Origin: Borrelia recurrentis A1
GTDB taxonomy: Bacteria > Spirochaetota > Spirochaetia > Borreliales > Borreliaceae
Length of the DNA: 64,000 nucleotides
Assembly: GCF_000019705.1 (NCBI RefSeq)
Contig: NC_011244.1
Coordinates: forward strand, 866,982 to 930,981
Reading direction: 5' to 3'
Positions 19,869 through 28,618 of the stretch are shown piece by piece; positions within the stretch are counted from its first letter, which is position 1; each line of letters begins with the position of its first letter. Position numbers and translations under genes: made by a program. Below the pieces are notes generated by a model, which was not told the DNA's origin, made no database searches, and saw only the letters and a program-made list of their open reading frames with translations.

Positions 19869-20778
19869 GAAGCTCACATTTAAAAATGCTTTAGGTGCAA
19901 TTAAGGACATTTCAATTGTTATTAAACATAAATTTGTAAAGATTAAGGTTTATTCTTTAGTAGGTGTTGCTGGTACTGGAAAAAGTTTTAGATCACATTT
20001 AATTGCAGATAAATATTCTATTCCTTTAATTATTGATGATGGTGTTTTAATTAAGAACATGAAGATTATTGCTGGGACTTCTGCTAAGTTTGAAAATAAT
20101 GTGTTTGATGCAATAAGGCGTTCTATTTTTGAAGATGATGTTCATAGGAATGAAATTGTTGAAGCTCTTCGTAAAGAAAATTTTAATAAAATATTAATAT
20201 TGGGAACAAGTGTTCGGATGATAGATAAAATAACATCTAGGCTTTTTTTACCAAATTCTTCTAAGATTATTTATATAACAGATATTTCTACTCAAAAAGA
20301 AATAGAAAAGGCAAGAATTTCAAGGCAGATGGGTGAACATGTTGTTCCAGCAGCTGCTTTTGAGATAACATCTATTAAGCCAAATTTATTGTTGGATTCA
20401 ATTCGAGTTTTTTTTAAACGTAAAGGGTTTTTATCAAAGAAAAGGAACTATATTCGTTCTATTGTAAAACCTAATTTTCATGATGAGGGAGGTATTTTAT
20501 CTGTTTCCAAAAATGCTGTAAGACAAGTGATTGAACATTGTGTTTCTGAATATAATAAAGATTATATTGTTTATAATTTAAAAATAAAAAAAAGCCATGG
20601 GAGTTATTATTTTAAGCTATTTTTAGATATTCCACTTGGAAGTAATTTACTTGATGATGCGGAAATGCTTAGAGAGTATATTATTAATAATGTACTTAAG
20701 TATACAATAATTAATATATCTGGTATTGATGTTATTATACATAAATTTTATGAGCAAAAAGGTAATTTGGATAAATAA
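19846..20778 (+). CDS. P-loop kinase-like protein with Asp23-like C-terminal segment
   Basis: Function not established. The 310-residue product (from ATG 19846; a TTG at 19837 is possible) has a Walker A motif GVAGTGKS near residue 40, a conserved-looking LILGTSVRM strand near 120 and QKEIEKARISRQMGEH near 150, like a small-molecule or nucleotide kinase. Residues from about 220 (SVSKNAVRQVIEHCV ... SGIDVIIHKF) resemble the alternating pattern of Asp23/Gls24 proteins. It starts within the pseudouridine synthase gene and ends 1 bp before murC. The Asp23 resemblance is a weak inference. Confidence 0.6.
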   Translation: MTLKNLFKKLTFKNALGAIKDISIVIKHKFVKIKVYSLVGVAGTGKSFRSHLIADKYSIPLIIDDGVLIKNMKIIAGTSAKFENNVFDAIRRSIFEDDVHRNEIVEALRKENFNKILILGTSVRMIDKITSRLFLPNSSKIIYITDISTQKEIEKARISRQMGEHVVPAAAFEITSIKPNLLLDSIRVFFKRKGFLSKKRNYIRSIVKPNFHDEGGILSVSKNAVRQVIEHCVSEYNKDYIVYNLKIKKSHGSYYFKLFLDIPLGSNLLDDAEMLREYIINNVLKYTIINISGIDVIIHKFYEQKGNLDK

Positions 20779-20779
20779 G

Positions 20780-22186
20780 ATGAAAATTGATTTGGATAAT
20801 TGGAGCAATATATTTTTAGTAGGAATTAAAGGTTCTGGGCTTTGTTCACTTGCTTGTTTTTTAAGTGATAAGGGGTATTTTATAGAAGGGGTTGATGTTC
20901 CTTTAAAGTTCCATACCGAAGATATATTAAAGAGCAAGAATATAACATATTATGAAAATATTTATGAGTTTTCACTAAAAATATATAATAGATCTTATGA
21001 TGCTTTAATATATTCATCAGCTTATGATAAGGATAATTTGCCTATTTTATTAGAAGCCTATGAACTTGGTATCCCAGTTCTCTCTTATCCTGAAGTTATT
21101 GGCGAAATTTCTAAAAAATATTATAGTATTGGGGTTGCGGGTTCTCATGGCAAGACCACTACGGCAGCATTTTTAGGTATCTTATTTCATAGTTTAGGAT
21201 TGCAGCCTAATTTGATATTGGGTTCTAGTGTGAAAAATTTAGAAGATAAATCTAGTCTTGTTGGGGAAAGCAATGTATTTATTGCAGAGACTTGTGAGTA
21301 TAAGGGACATTTTTTGTCTTTTTCGCCAGATATAATTGTTTTAACCAATATTGATTATGAACATGTTGATTTTTTTAAAAATTATGAAGAGGTTGAAGAT
21401 ATTTTTTTGCAATATGTCAACAACTTAAAGAAAAATGGGATATTGATAATAAATGCTGATGAAATTAATTTGTTTAATATTAAAAATAAGATTATAAGAA
21501 AAGATATTAGGGTATTTAGTGTTGGATTTAATTCTCTGTCTGATTTTAAAATTGAACATTTTGAGATTGGAGATGGATTTTTAAAATTTGATTTTTTGGG
21601 AAGTATTGATATCAGGCTTAAAACCCCTTTAATTCATAATGTTTTAAATTTTTCAATAGCACTTTTGGCTTTGAAGTTGTTTTTAGAAGAGCATAAAAAA
21701 TTAGTTTGGAATTTTGATGAGAGAATAAAAATAGTAGCTAGAAAGTATATGGGCATTAAAAGGAGAATGGAATTTATTATGGAAAAAGATGGTGTTATAT
21801 ATCTTGATGATTATGCTCACCATCCAAAAGAAATTGAGAGTACTCTTTTAGGTCTTAAGAAATTTTATGATGGTAGACGTATTGTTTTAGATTTTATGCC
21901 ACATACATTTACAAGAACAAAAGTTCTATTTGATGAATTTGTGAGGGTTTTAAGTAATGTTGATGTGTTAATTCTTCATAATATATATCTTTCAGTTAGA
22001 GAAGATTTTGATCCTAAGAGACTCTCTAGAGATTTGTTTTTATCCTTAAGAGATCTAAATCAGAATGTTTATTTTTTTGAAGAGGTAGGTGATTCTGTTG
22101 ATTTTATAAAAGGTCTGTTAAAGAGAAATGATTTATTTGTTACAATGGGAGCTGGTGATAATTTTATATTACATGATTTTTTATGA
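20780..22186 (+). CDS. murC: UDP-N-acetylmuramate-L-alanine ligase
   Basis: MurC adds the first amino acid to UDP-MurNAc in peptidoglycan synthesis. The ATG at 20780 gives 468 residues and places the nucleotide-binding motif VGIKGSGLCSLA at the N-terminus; the canonical form is GIGG-x-GM, so this copy is divergent. The ATP-binding motif GSHGKTTTAAFLG is near residue 125, and DDYAHHPKEIESTL near 345 marks the C-terminal Mur ligase domain. Mpl-type ligases share this fold, but no other murC is seen here. It follows the P-loop gene by 1 bp. Confidence 0.88.
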   Translation: MKIDLDNWSNIFLVGIKGSGLCSLACFLSDKGYFIEGVDVPLKFHTEDILKSKNITYYENIYEFSLKIYNRSYDALIYSSAYDKDNLPILLEAYELGIPVLSYPEVIGEISKKYYSIGVAGSHGKTTTAAFLGILFHSLGLQPNLILGSSVKNLEDKSSLVGESNVFIAETCEYKGHFLSFSPDIIVLTNIDYEHVDFFKNYEEVEDIFLQYVNNLKKNGILIINADEINLFNIKNKIIRKDIRVFSVGFNSLSDFKIEHFEIGDGFLKFDFLGSIDIRLKTPLIHNVLNFSIALLALKLFLEEHKKLVWNFDERIKIVARKYMGIKRRMEFIMEKDGVIYLDDYAHHPKEIESTLLGLKKFYDGRRIVLDFMPHTFTRTKVLFDEFVRVLSNVDVLILHNIYLSVREDFDPKRLSRDLFLSLRDLNQNVYFFEEVGDSVDFIKGLLKRNDLFVTMGAGDNFILHDFL

Positions 22187-22197
22187 AGGTATTTTAA

Positions 22198-23067
22198 ATG
22201 AAAAGTATGACAGGATTTTTTCACTTAGAAAAAGCTATTTCAAATTATATGTTTAGTGTTAATTTGAAATCTTATAATGGTAAATTTTTAGAATTTAAAT
22301 TTAAATTGCCCGAAGTTTTATATGCTTATGAACTTGATATAAGGAATTTTATTGCAACTTATGTGAAGAGAGGTAATGTTTTCTTATATGTAGGATATAA
22401 GGAAATAATGCCAAATGTTAATTTCAATTTAAATCCTCATTATGTTGAGGCTATTACTCGCCTTAGGGATAATTTATTAAAAAATAGTAATTTAAATATT
22501 AAGGATGAGTTGAGCCTTGGTGATTTTTTGTCTTTACGAGGGGCTTTAATTGTTGATGATGTAAGTGTTGAGCAGTCATTAATTTATGATGTTTTTAAAG
22601 AAGTTTTGAGAGAAACGTTATTGAATTATGATAAGAGTAGAATTTTTGAAGGTGAAAATATTAAACAAGATATAATTTCAATGCTTGTATTAATAGAGAA
22701 AGATTTAAAGTTATTAAAAAAATCTCATGACAGTATAAATAATAAACTTTTTTCAAGTATTAAAGAGAATCTATTAAAATTGATGGATGATTTTAGTGAT
22801 ATTAATGTTGCAGAAGAGGCTGCTAAAATGGCAATTCGATTAGATATTAATGAAGAAATAGTAAGATTATATTCACATATAAATAATTTTTATAGAAATA
22901 TTGAACATGAGGTATGTGGAAAGGTTTTAGAATTTATTGCTCAGGAAATGCATAGGGAGGTTACAACTATGAGTAATAAAGCTATTGATCTTGATATTAG
23001 GAATTTAGTTTTAAATATGAAATTAAATTTAGAAAAAATAAAGGAACATTTGAGGAATATTGAATGA
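22198..23067 (+). CDS. yicC: YicC-family endoribonuclease
   Basis: YicC proteins are conserved RNases implicated in RNA turnover. The 289-residue protein begins with MKSMTGF, the hallmark N-terminus, and ends with the conserved QEMHREVTTMSNKA-type block near residue 250. GAAGGT lies upstream of the ATG. Its TGA overlaps the next ATG. The gene is often near nucleotide-kinase and rpoZ genes, as here. Confidence 0.9.
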   Translation: MKSMTGFFHLEKAISNYMFSVNLKSYNGKFLEFKFKLPEVLYAYELDIRNFIATYVKRGNVFLYVGYKEIMPNVNFNLNPHYVEAITRLRDNLLKNSNLNIKDELSLGDFLSLRGALIVDDVSVEQSLIYDVFKEVLRETLLNYDKSRIFEGENIKQDIISMLVLIEKDLKLLKKSHDSINNKLFSSIKENLLKLMDDFSDINVAEEAAKMAIRLDINEEIVRLYSHINNFYRNIEHEVCGKVLEFIAQEMHREVTTMSNKAIDLDIRNLVLNMKLNLEKIKEHLRNIE

Positions 23068-23603
23068 GAATAGCCATTTCTAGCAAAAGTGGTTGTGGGA
23101 ATACAACTGTTAGTAGTATGCTTGCAAAATATTATGGTTTAAAGCTCATTAATTATACCTTTCATGATATTGCTCGGGAAAAAAATATACCTTTTGATAC
23201 ATTTTATGAGAAAGAAATCATGGGCAGAAATGATTATTATTGGGATGAATATCTTGACAGTAAATTATTAAAGCTTTCAAAAGAAGATAATACAATTCTT
23301 GCGTCTCGTCTTGCTATTTGGCTTTCAAAAGATGCCGATTTAAAAATATATCTTTATGCTAAGATAGAAATTAGGGCAGAAAGAATTATAAATAGAGAAG
23401 GTGGTATGTATTCTGATATTTTGGTTAGTACTTTTAATAGAGATTTTAATGATTCTAAGAGATATTTATCTGTATATAATATAAATATTGATAATTATTT
23501 AGATGTAGCTGATTTTATAGTTGATACTACAGATCAATCTGCAAATAAAGTTTTTGAGTTGATAAAAAATGAAATAGAAAAAAGAAATTTATATGTTAAA
23601 TAA
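23064..23603 (+). CDS. Cytidylate kinase-like P-loop protein with Asn in place of the Walker lysine
   Basis: Probably a CMP/dCMP kinase-type enzyme (second cytidylate kinase family). The 179 residues start with MRIAISSKSGCGNTTVSS, where the usual Walker Lys is Asn13, with another Lys at position 8. I recall related spirochaetal proteins with the same SGCGN form, so it may be a family trait. LINYTFHDIAREK and IKIYLYAKIEIRAERI-like segments support a nucleoside monophosphate kinase fold. The start overlaps yicC by 4 bp and the end overlaps the longest rpoZ frame. Confidence 0.7.
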   Translation: MRIAISSKSGCGNTTVSSMLAKYYGLKLINYTFHDIAREKNIPFDTFYEKEIMGRNDYYWDEYLDSKLLKLSKEDNTILASRLAIWLSKDADLKIYLYAKIEIRAERIINREGGMYSDILVSTFNRDFNDSKRYLSVYNINIDNYLDVADFIVDTTDQSANKVFELIKNEIEKRNLYVK

Positions 23604-23625
23604 ATTAAGGAGGTTTTTAAAGGTA

Positions 23626-23823
23626 ATGAAAATTCCGTTAAAAAAAATACAAGATTTTGATGAGAATTATTATGAGCTTGTGATGGCTGTAATAGTTCGT
23701 ACAGATCAAATTATTGAGCAGATTTCTTTGGCAGAACATAGTATTGCTGATGAAAGAGTTGTCAGTCAAGCTTTTAATGATATTTTTGCAAAGCGATTTT
23801 TATATTCAATTGAAGACAAATAA
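23626..23823 (+). CDS. rpoZ: RNA polymerase omega subunit (divergent)
   Basis: Omega supports assembly of the RNA polymerase beta' subunit. From the ATG at 23626, preceded by AAGGAGG at 23607-23613 (12 nt away), the product is 65 residues. The pattern Y-x-L-V-x-A...R-x-x-Q-I, then [14 protein letters not shown], matches the short omega fold. An upstream ATG at 23593 would overlap the kinase gene and precede the Shine-Dalgarno, so it is not used. The tail overlaps miaA by 14 bp. Confidence 0.75.
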   Translation: MKIPLKKIQDFDENYYELVMAVIVRTDQIIEQISLAEHSIADERVVSQAFNDIFAKRFLYSIEDK

Positions 23824-24712
23824 AATAGTTTTTATATTTGGTCCTACAGCTGTAGGTAAAAGTGATATTCTATTTCACTTTCCAAAAGGTGTGGCAGAAG
23901 TAATTAGTGTTGATTCTATTCAAGTTTATAAGGAATTTGATATTGCATCTTGTAAGCCTAGTATAGAATTGAGATCTCATATAAGACATCATTTAGTTGA
24001 TTTTTTAGAGCCTATTTATGAGTATAATCTTGGAATCTTTTATAAGGAATCATGCAAAATAATAGAAAGTTTAAGAGAGCAAAAAAAAATACCTATATTT
24101 GTAGGGGGATCTGCTTTTTATTTTAAACATTTGAAATATGGATTACCCAGTGCACCACCTGTTTCTGATAAGGTGAGACTTTATATTAATAACCTTTTTA
24201 TTAGAATGGGTAAAGATTATCTTTTGGAGGAACTTAGGAGAGTTGATTTTAAACGGTATGAATCAATTAATCAAAATGATATTTATAGAATTAAGAGATC
24301 TCTTGAAGTTTATTTTCAAACAGGTATTCCAATTAGTCAATTTTTACAAAGAGAGAATATGTTTGAAAATATTGTAGCTATTGGGTTGAGAAGACCTATG
24401 GACGAGATGAAATCTAGAATAATCTCTAGAGTGAAAAATATGATTGATTGTGGATTACTTGATGAGATTAAAAGCTTATTGGGAAAAGGATATGATGAAA
24501 AAACACCAGCTTTTAAAGGAATAGGATATCGTGAATTTTTATTGTGGAGGAGTAGACCTTGTTATCTATTAAATGATATAATTAATCTAATAGTTAAAAA
24601 TTCATTTTTGTATGTAAAAAGGCAAATGACTTTTTTTAATAAACTTCCTAATGTTTTATGGTTTCATCCAGATGATGATTTAAAGAACATTTTGGATTTA
24701 ATTTTTGTTTAA
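23810..24712 (+). CDS. miaA: tRNA dimethylallyltransferase
   Basis: MiaA adds a dimethylallyl group to A37 of tRNAs reading UNN codons. The TTG at 23810 gives 300 residues beginning [18 protein letters not shown]; this start matches the Lyme Borrelia homologue as I recall it and avoids 32 extra residues from rpoZ-overlapping sequence. Motifs are the P-loop [38 protein letters not shown] and GIGYREFL. No Shine-Dalgarno is obvious, consistent with coupling to rpoZ. Confidence 0.93.
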   Translation: MKTNKIVFIFGPTAVGKSDILFHFPKGVAEVISVDSIQVYKEFDIASCKPSIELRSHIRHHLVDFLEPIYEYNLGIFYKESCKIIESLREQKKIPIFVGGSAFYFKHLKYGLPSAPPVSDKVRLYINNLFIRMGKDYLLEELRRVDFKRYESINQNDIYRIKRSLEVYFQTGIPISQFLQRENMFENIVAIGLRRPMDEMKSRIISRVKNMIDCGLLDEIKSLLGKGYDEKTPAFKGIGYREFLLWRSRPCYLLNDIINLIVKNSFLYVKRQMTFFNKLPNVLWFHPDDDLKNILDLIFV

Positions 24713-24728
24713 TAAGGAGATATGAGGC

Positions 24729-24824
24729 GTGCCTTGTGGAAGAAAAAGAAAATTAAAAAAAATATCTACTCATAAGCGAAAGAAAAAAAGAAGAAAGAAT
24801 AGACATAAAAAGAAAAATAAATAA
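24729..24824 (+). CDS. 31-residue basic ribosomal protein, bS22/AURKAIP1-COX24 type
   Basis: A tiny frame reads MPCGRKRKLKKISTHKRKK and continues Lys/Arg-rich to residue 31. It matches the short AURKAIP1/COX24-like proteins of Bacteroidetes and spirochaetes with their THKRKK...RKNRHKKK core, equivalent to bS22/mS38 of the small subunit. The start is GTG at 24729: AAGGAG at 24714-24719 is 9 nt before it but only 2 nt before an out-of-frame ATG at 24722. That other frame gives a basic but unconserved peptide. It follows miaA by 16 bp and is closed by a strong hairpin. Confidence 0.8.
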   Translation: MPCGRKRKLKKISTHKRKKKRRKNRHKKKNK

Positions 24825-24825
24825 T

Positions 24826-24856
24826 AAAGATGTTAGTTTTGCTAACTAACATCTTT
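24826..24856. terminator. Bidirectional hairpin terminator
   Basis: Perfect 11-bp inverted repeat, AAAGATGTTAG at 24826-24836 and CTAACATCTTT at 24846-24856, with a 9-nt loop. It lies between the end of the plus-strand miaA group and the 3' end of the minus-strand lipoprotein gene, so it can serve both. The A/T tails on both sides fit intrinsic termination, though the stem is AT-rich. Confidence 0.75.
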
Positions 24857-24867
24857 ATATTATTAGT

Positions 24868-25224
24868 TTATTCAATGATTATATTATCTATTATATTGAT
24901 ATCTTTGCTAAAGATGTATCCTTTATTTCCTTTATAGGTTGCTAGTACCCATTTTCCTTTAATGCCATGCTGTTCTGTATCTTGCATAATTTTTTCAATT
25001 CTAACTATTTCGTCTTTTCTAATTATTGTTAGATAATCATAATTAATTTTTTGTATTTGAATTGTATTATTTAAAATGGTATAATTTTTTGTTATGATTC
25101 CTACTTTTTGGGGAAATCCTAGGATGCTGCTTTTGGGCAATTTAAATTCTTTTATTAAAGAAACTTCTTGTTTTATTTTACATGTTAAAAAAAATATAAT
25201 TAAGGGTAATAATTTTATTTTCAT
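24868..25224 (-). CDS. Small lipoprotein with SH3-like domain
   Basis: Function unknown. The 118-residue product has a signal ending FFLTC, a spirochaetal lipobox-like site at about residue 15. The C-terminal part (KGKWVLATYKGNKGYIFSKDI) has the pattern of bacterial SH3 domains, which often bind cell wall. It stands alone, read divergently from the next gene and convergently with the miaA group. Confidence 0.65.
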   Translation of the reverse strand: MKIKLLPLIIFFLTCKIKQEVSLIKEFKLPKSSILGFPQKVGIITKNYTILNNTIQIQKINYDYLTIIRKDEIVRIEKIMQDTEQHGIKGKWVLATYKGNKGYIFSKDINIIDNIIIE

Positions 25225-25243
25225 AATATTATTATAGATATTC

Positions 25244-25273
25244 TTGATATATAACTACATATAATAATATAAT
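25244..25273 (+). promoter_or_regulatory. Probable sigma70-type promoter of the 25302 gene
   Basis: TTGATA at 25244-25249 and TATAAT at 25268-25273 with an 18-bp spacer, about 29 bp before the ATG at 25302, with AAGGAT between. It is among the best promoter matches in the window. Confidence 0.5.
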
Positions 25274-25301
25274 GTTTTTTTAGAAAGTTTAAGGATTATC
25301 A

Positions 25302-25850
25302 ATGAAAAAATATGTTTTTTTGTTATTTTTATTTTTTCCTTTGGGTGATTTAATATTTGCATATCCATTGTCTTTTGGAGGGGGTTTTTCTTATCAATTT
25401 ACTAATTATACTAGCAAAAGTAATAAGGATATATTGTTAGAAAATGATACTAGAATAGATAATGGAATAAATTTCAATTTATACTTTGATGCTAATTATG
25501 TTATTTTTGATATCTCTTATAAAGATGCTTTTTTGGTTAGTCATCATAGTAGATATTTTTCTTTTGGATTTTATGGAATTTATCCTATTGTATTTAAAGA
25601 ATATGTTAGAACATTATTTCCTCTTATTGGAATTAAATATACGATTGATTTAAGTTCTATAAGACAAAATTTGGTATTTGTATCTTTGGGATTTGCTACA
25701 GATCTCTTTATTCCTGAAGTTAAAGGTTTATATATTAGACCTCTATTTATACTTTCAATTTCACCTACTTCTTTTTCTTCGAGAAGTGTTTCTTGTTTGA
25801 CTACGGAAATTACTTTTGGAGTTAATGTTGGTTGGAAGTTTTTAAATTAG
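25302..25850 (+). CDS. Exported protein, probably small outer-membrane beta-barrel
   Basis: Family not recognised. The 182 residues start with a signal peptide (cleavage near FAYP, about residue 22). The mature part is rich in alternating aromatic and glycine residues (LSFGGGFSYQFTNY, YFSFGFYGIYPIVF) and ends in FGVNVGWKFLN, whose alternating hydrophobics are typical of a last beta strand. This suggests an outer-membrane beta-barrel. The 3' end overlaps the convergent gene by 29 bp. Confidence 0.6.
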   Translation: MKKYVFLLFLFFPLGDLIFAYPLSFGGGFSYQFTNYTSKSNKDILLENDTRIDNGINFNLYFDANYVIFDISYKDAFLVSHHSRYFSFGFYGIYPIVFKEYVRTLFPLIGIKYTIDLSSIRQNLVFVSLGFATDLFIPEVKGLYIRPLFILSISPTSFSSRSVSCLTTEITFGVNVGWKFLN

Positions 25851-26631
25851 GTAGTTTTATTCCTAAGTGACAAGGTATTATTCTTTCTTGTCCAAAAAGA
25901 TTGGATGTGGTATTTAGTTTATAAGGAAGGTTATCAACTTTTGTTACAAGTGTACTTGATCCACCGCCATCTAGATTAATAGAATTGGTAACGCCATAAC
26001 TTAATGATAAATCTATTGCTTCATTTAATGAAATTCCTTTGCTATTATTAGTGCCTCTTCCTTCTACTGTGATTAGATATAAGTGCTTGTTTTCTTTGTC
26101 AGTACCTATTATTGTTCTTGGATGTTTATTTTCTTTGAAATTTTTAGTATATTTTCCATTTTTAATTAATGAAAAAAAGCCACCAAAACCGTAATCAGAG
26201 TTTTTAATTTCATTGTGTTTGGGATTTAATATGATTTGGTTATTTTTTATTATAATGATACCCTGATCTTTTTTTGCATGAGAGATTAGTTTTTTATTAT
26301 ATATATATATACCATTGGGATAAAACATAGTTCCTTTAATTGTATATGGACTAGTATTGATGGCAATATCTACTTTATTAGAAATTAAAAATTGACTTGT
26401 TGTTTGTCCTTTAAAATAATAATTATTCATTTTTGTATCATAAATAGGTTTTGATATTATAAACTTTAAATCTTTGTTTTTAATCTTAACAATAACATAG
26501 TTACTTTCCTGAAATGATCCTTTAATTATTTCATATTTTGGTTGTAAATTATTTGGATAGGGTAATTGTTGTGATAATAGTGTATTGAATGGTAAAATTA
26601 ATGTTATTATAAATGGTATTATTTTATTCAT
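25822..26631 (-). CDS. Secreted phosphodiester glycosidase-family protein (NAGPA/DUF2233 domain)
   Basis: The family includes enzymes that cleave a sugar from a sugar-phosphodiester bond, such as the lysosomal uncovering enzyme. The 269-residue protein has a signal peptide (residues 1-20, ending LLSQ). The characteristic block is near the C-terminus: IGTDKENKHLYLITVEGRG, then NSINLDGGGSSTLV, the family hallmark. It is last of three minus-strand genes (PTS permease, TPR-like protein, glycosidase) and overlaps the TPR gene by 8 bp. Substrate unknown; periplasmic or surface location is inferred from the signal. Confidence 0.8.
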   Translation of the reverse strand: MNKIIPFIITLILPFNTLLSQQLPYPNNLQPKYEIIKGSFQESNYVIVKIKNKDLKFIISKPIYDTKMNNYYFKGQTTSQFLISNKVDIAINTSPYTIKGTMFYPNGIYIYNKKLISHAKKDQGIIIIKNNQIILNPKHNEIKNSDYGFGGFFSLIKNGKYTKNFKENKHPRTIIGTDKENKHLYLITVEGRGTNNSKGISLNEAIDLSLSYGVTNSINLDGGGSSTLVTKVDNLPYKLNTTSNLFGQERIIPCHLGIKLPNLKTSNQH

Positions 26632-27136
26632 TTCTTTTTATTTTATAAGAATAAATACTTTTAGGATAGTTTTTTAATATTATATTTTTTAATTTTAAAG
26701 ATATTTTATCATTTTTGATTTTTGTTATTTTATATAACAAGTAAATAATTTTTATATCTATTTCTTTATCTTTTTGTAAAAGATCATTAATTTCTTCTTC
26801 ACTTATGTTGTCTTCATTAAGTTTTAGTTTTAATAGCAGAATTGCATTTTTTGTATTTTGGTCTTTGGGTGGTTGTAATTTTTGTAAAAAATTATTTGCT
26901 TCTTCATATTTTTTGATTTTAAGTAGGTATTTGGCCATAAGTAAATAATAATATTCTGAGTTTAAGCTTTTGATTGCATTTATGGTCTCAAGTTCTTTTG
27001 GTAGATTGTTATTTAAGTCATATAACATGTATAGTTTATATAATTTTTCAAAATTATTTTTGTCTGTGTTATTTGTTTGAGCAAGAGGGTTAGTTATTAG
27101 TAAAGTTAATAATATTTTAGATAATGTTAAGGGCAT
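26624..27136 (-). CDS. Exported helical-repeat (TPR-like) protein
   Basis: Function unknown. The 170-residue product has a hydrophobic N-terminus ending near NPLAQ that is probably a signal peptide. The rest is helical, with paired-helix patterns such as YYLLMAKYLLKIKKYEEANNFLQ that look like TPR units. It lies 45 bp after the PTS gene and overlaps the glycosidase by 8 bp, so at least the last two genes are translationally coupled. Confidence 0.6.
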   Translation of the reverse strand: MPLTLSKILLTLLITNPLAQTNNTDKNNFEKLYKLYMLYDLNNNLPKELETINAIKSLNSEYYYLLMAKYLLKIKKYEEANNFLQKLQPPKDQNTKNAILLLKLKLNEDNISEEEINDLLQKDKEIDIKIIYLLYKITKIKNDKISLKLKNIILKNYPKSIYSYKIKRNE

Positions 27137-27181
27137 TTGATTTTATCCTAAGCATCATATCCTTTTAGTAAAAATACAAAT

Positions 27182-28618
27182 TTAAATTTTAGATTTGATG
27201 TAATTTGCAATTTGTTCTGATTTTGCACCAAATATTATTTGAGCCTGATTTCCTGGTGTGATAATTGTTCCAGTGGCTCCAAGATTATGCATTAAATCTT
27301 GATTGACTAATTCGGGCGATTTTACGTCTACTCTGAGTCGTGTGAAACATGAGTCTATATTTATTATATTGTTAGTTCCTCCAAGAGCTTGAATTATTAC
27401 CTCAAAAGTATCATTTTGAGATATATTTTGAATATGTTTAAAATTTTGTTGATTAATATCATCTTCACGGCCAGGAGTTTTTATTTGAAATGCTTTAATT
27501 AGTGTGAAAAATATGGTGAAGTAAATGATACCAATTGTCAGTCCTATTGGAAGTATTAATAGTGCGTTCGTTGATTTTGGGAACATTAAAAAATAATCGA
27601 TGATTCCTGCTGAGAGTGCAAATGCTATGCGTATTCCAAATATATTTGTAATGATTAGTGATATTCCAGTTAAAATAGCATGTATTAGGTAAAGCATTGG
27701 TGCTATTAACATGAATGTATATTCTATTGGTTCTGTAATGCCTGTTAAAAATGAGGTTAGTGATGCTGAGAGCAGGATACCTCCTATTTCTTGTCTGAGT
27801 TCTTTTTTAGCTGTTAAGTACATTGCAAGAGCTGCACCTGGTAGTCCAAATAACATTATTGGATACATTCCCGATGTGAATCCTCCAGCTGTTGGATCTC
27901 CATTTAAATATCTTGTGATTTCTCCTTGTACTATATTTCCCTCACTTGTGGTATATTCTCCAAATACAAAATATATCAATGTATTTAAGAGTTGATGTAA
28001 TCCTGTTATTATGAGTAATCTGTTTAAGAATCCAAATACAAATAGTCCCAAATTGCCAGCTTCTATCATCCATATTCCAATTTGATTAATGGTTATTTGT
28101 ATTGGTGCCCATAAAAAGCCAAATACTATAGCAAATATTACAGAAAAGATTCCATTGGCTATTGGTACTAATCTTTGTCCTGAAAAAAATCCTAAAAATT
28201 GTGGTATTTTATAATCTACTACTTTATCGCTAAGCATAGCTGAACTTATTCCTGTAATGATACCTCCTAATACAGACATGTTAACAGGCTCGGTTTTTTC
28301 ATTGATAATTATTGTAAATGTAGATAATCCTGCGTTTAGAATTAGATATCCTACGGCTCCTCCTAGTGCAGCAGCAGCTTTGTTATTTTTAGATAATCCC
28401 ATTCCAGTTCCAATTGCAAATAGTATTGGTAAGTTGCCAAGAATAGCGCTACCTGATTGTTCCATTAGTTTGCCAATTTTGCCTAGTATTTCAAAAGGTT
28501 GTGTAAGAGATATTATAAGATATCCAAATCCGAGTAAAAGACCAGCAATTGGTAAAACGGCAGCAGGAGTTTGTAGTGCTTTGCCAAGATTTTGCATATT
28601 TTTCATTAAATTATGCAT
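27182..28618 (-). CDS. PTS EIICB sugar permease, glucose/N-acetylglucosamine/maltose superfamily
   Basis: A phosphotransferase permease that imports and phosphorylates a sugar. The 478 residues hold a membrane EIIC domain (about 1-365) with GITEPIEYTFM and GGFTSGMYPIMLFGLPGAALAMY, then an EIIB domain in which the phospho-Cys is C424 in DSCFTRLRVD. There is no EIIA domain, so a separate IIA-Glc-type protein must donate phosphate. GGGAG precedes the ATG by 5 nt. Glucose, GlcNAc and maltose types cannot be told apart here. It heads the group that includes the secreted phosphodiester glycosidase. Confidence 0.88.
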   Translation of the reverse strand: MHNLMKNMQNLGKALQTPAAVLPIAGLLLGFGYLIISLTQPFEILGKIGKLMEQSGSAILGNLPILFAIGTGMGLSKNNKAAAALGGAVGYLILNAGLSTFTIIINEKTEPVNMSVLGGIITGISSAMLSDKVVDYKIPQFLGFFSGQRLVPIANGIFSVIFAIVFGFLWAPIQITINQIGIWMIEAGNLGLFVFGFLNRLLIITGLHQLLNTLIYFVFGEYTTSEGNIVQGEITRYLNGDPTAGGFTSGMYPIMLFGLPGAALAMYLTAKKELRQEIGGILLSASLTSFLTGITEPIEYTFMLIAPMLYLIHAILTGISLIITNIFGIRIAFALSAGIIDYFLMFPKSTNALLILPIGLTIGIIYFTIFFTLIKAFQIKTPGREDDINQQNFKHIQNISQNDTFEVIIQALGGTNNIINIDSCFTRLRVDVKSPELVNQDLMHNLGATGTIITPGNQAQIIFGAKSEQIANYIKSKI

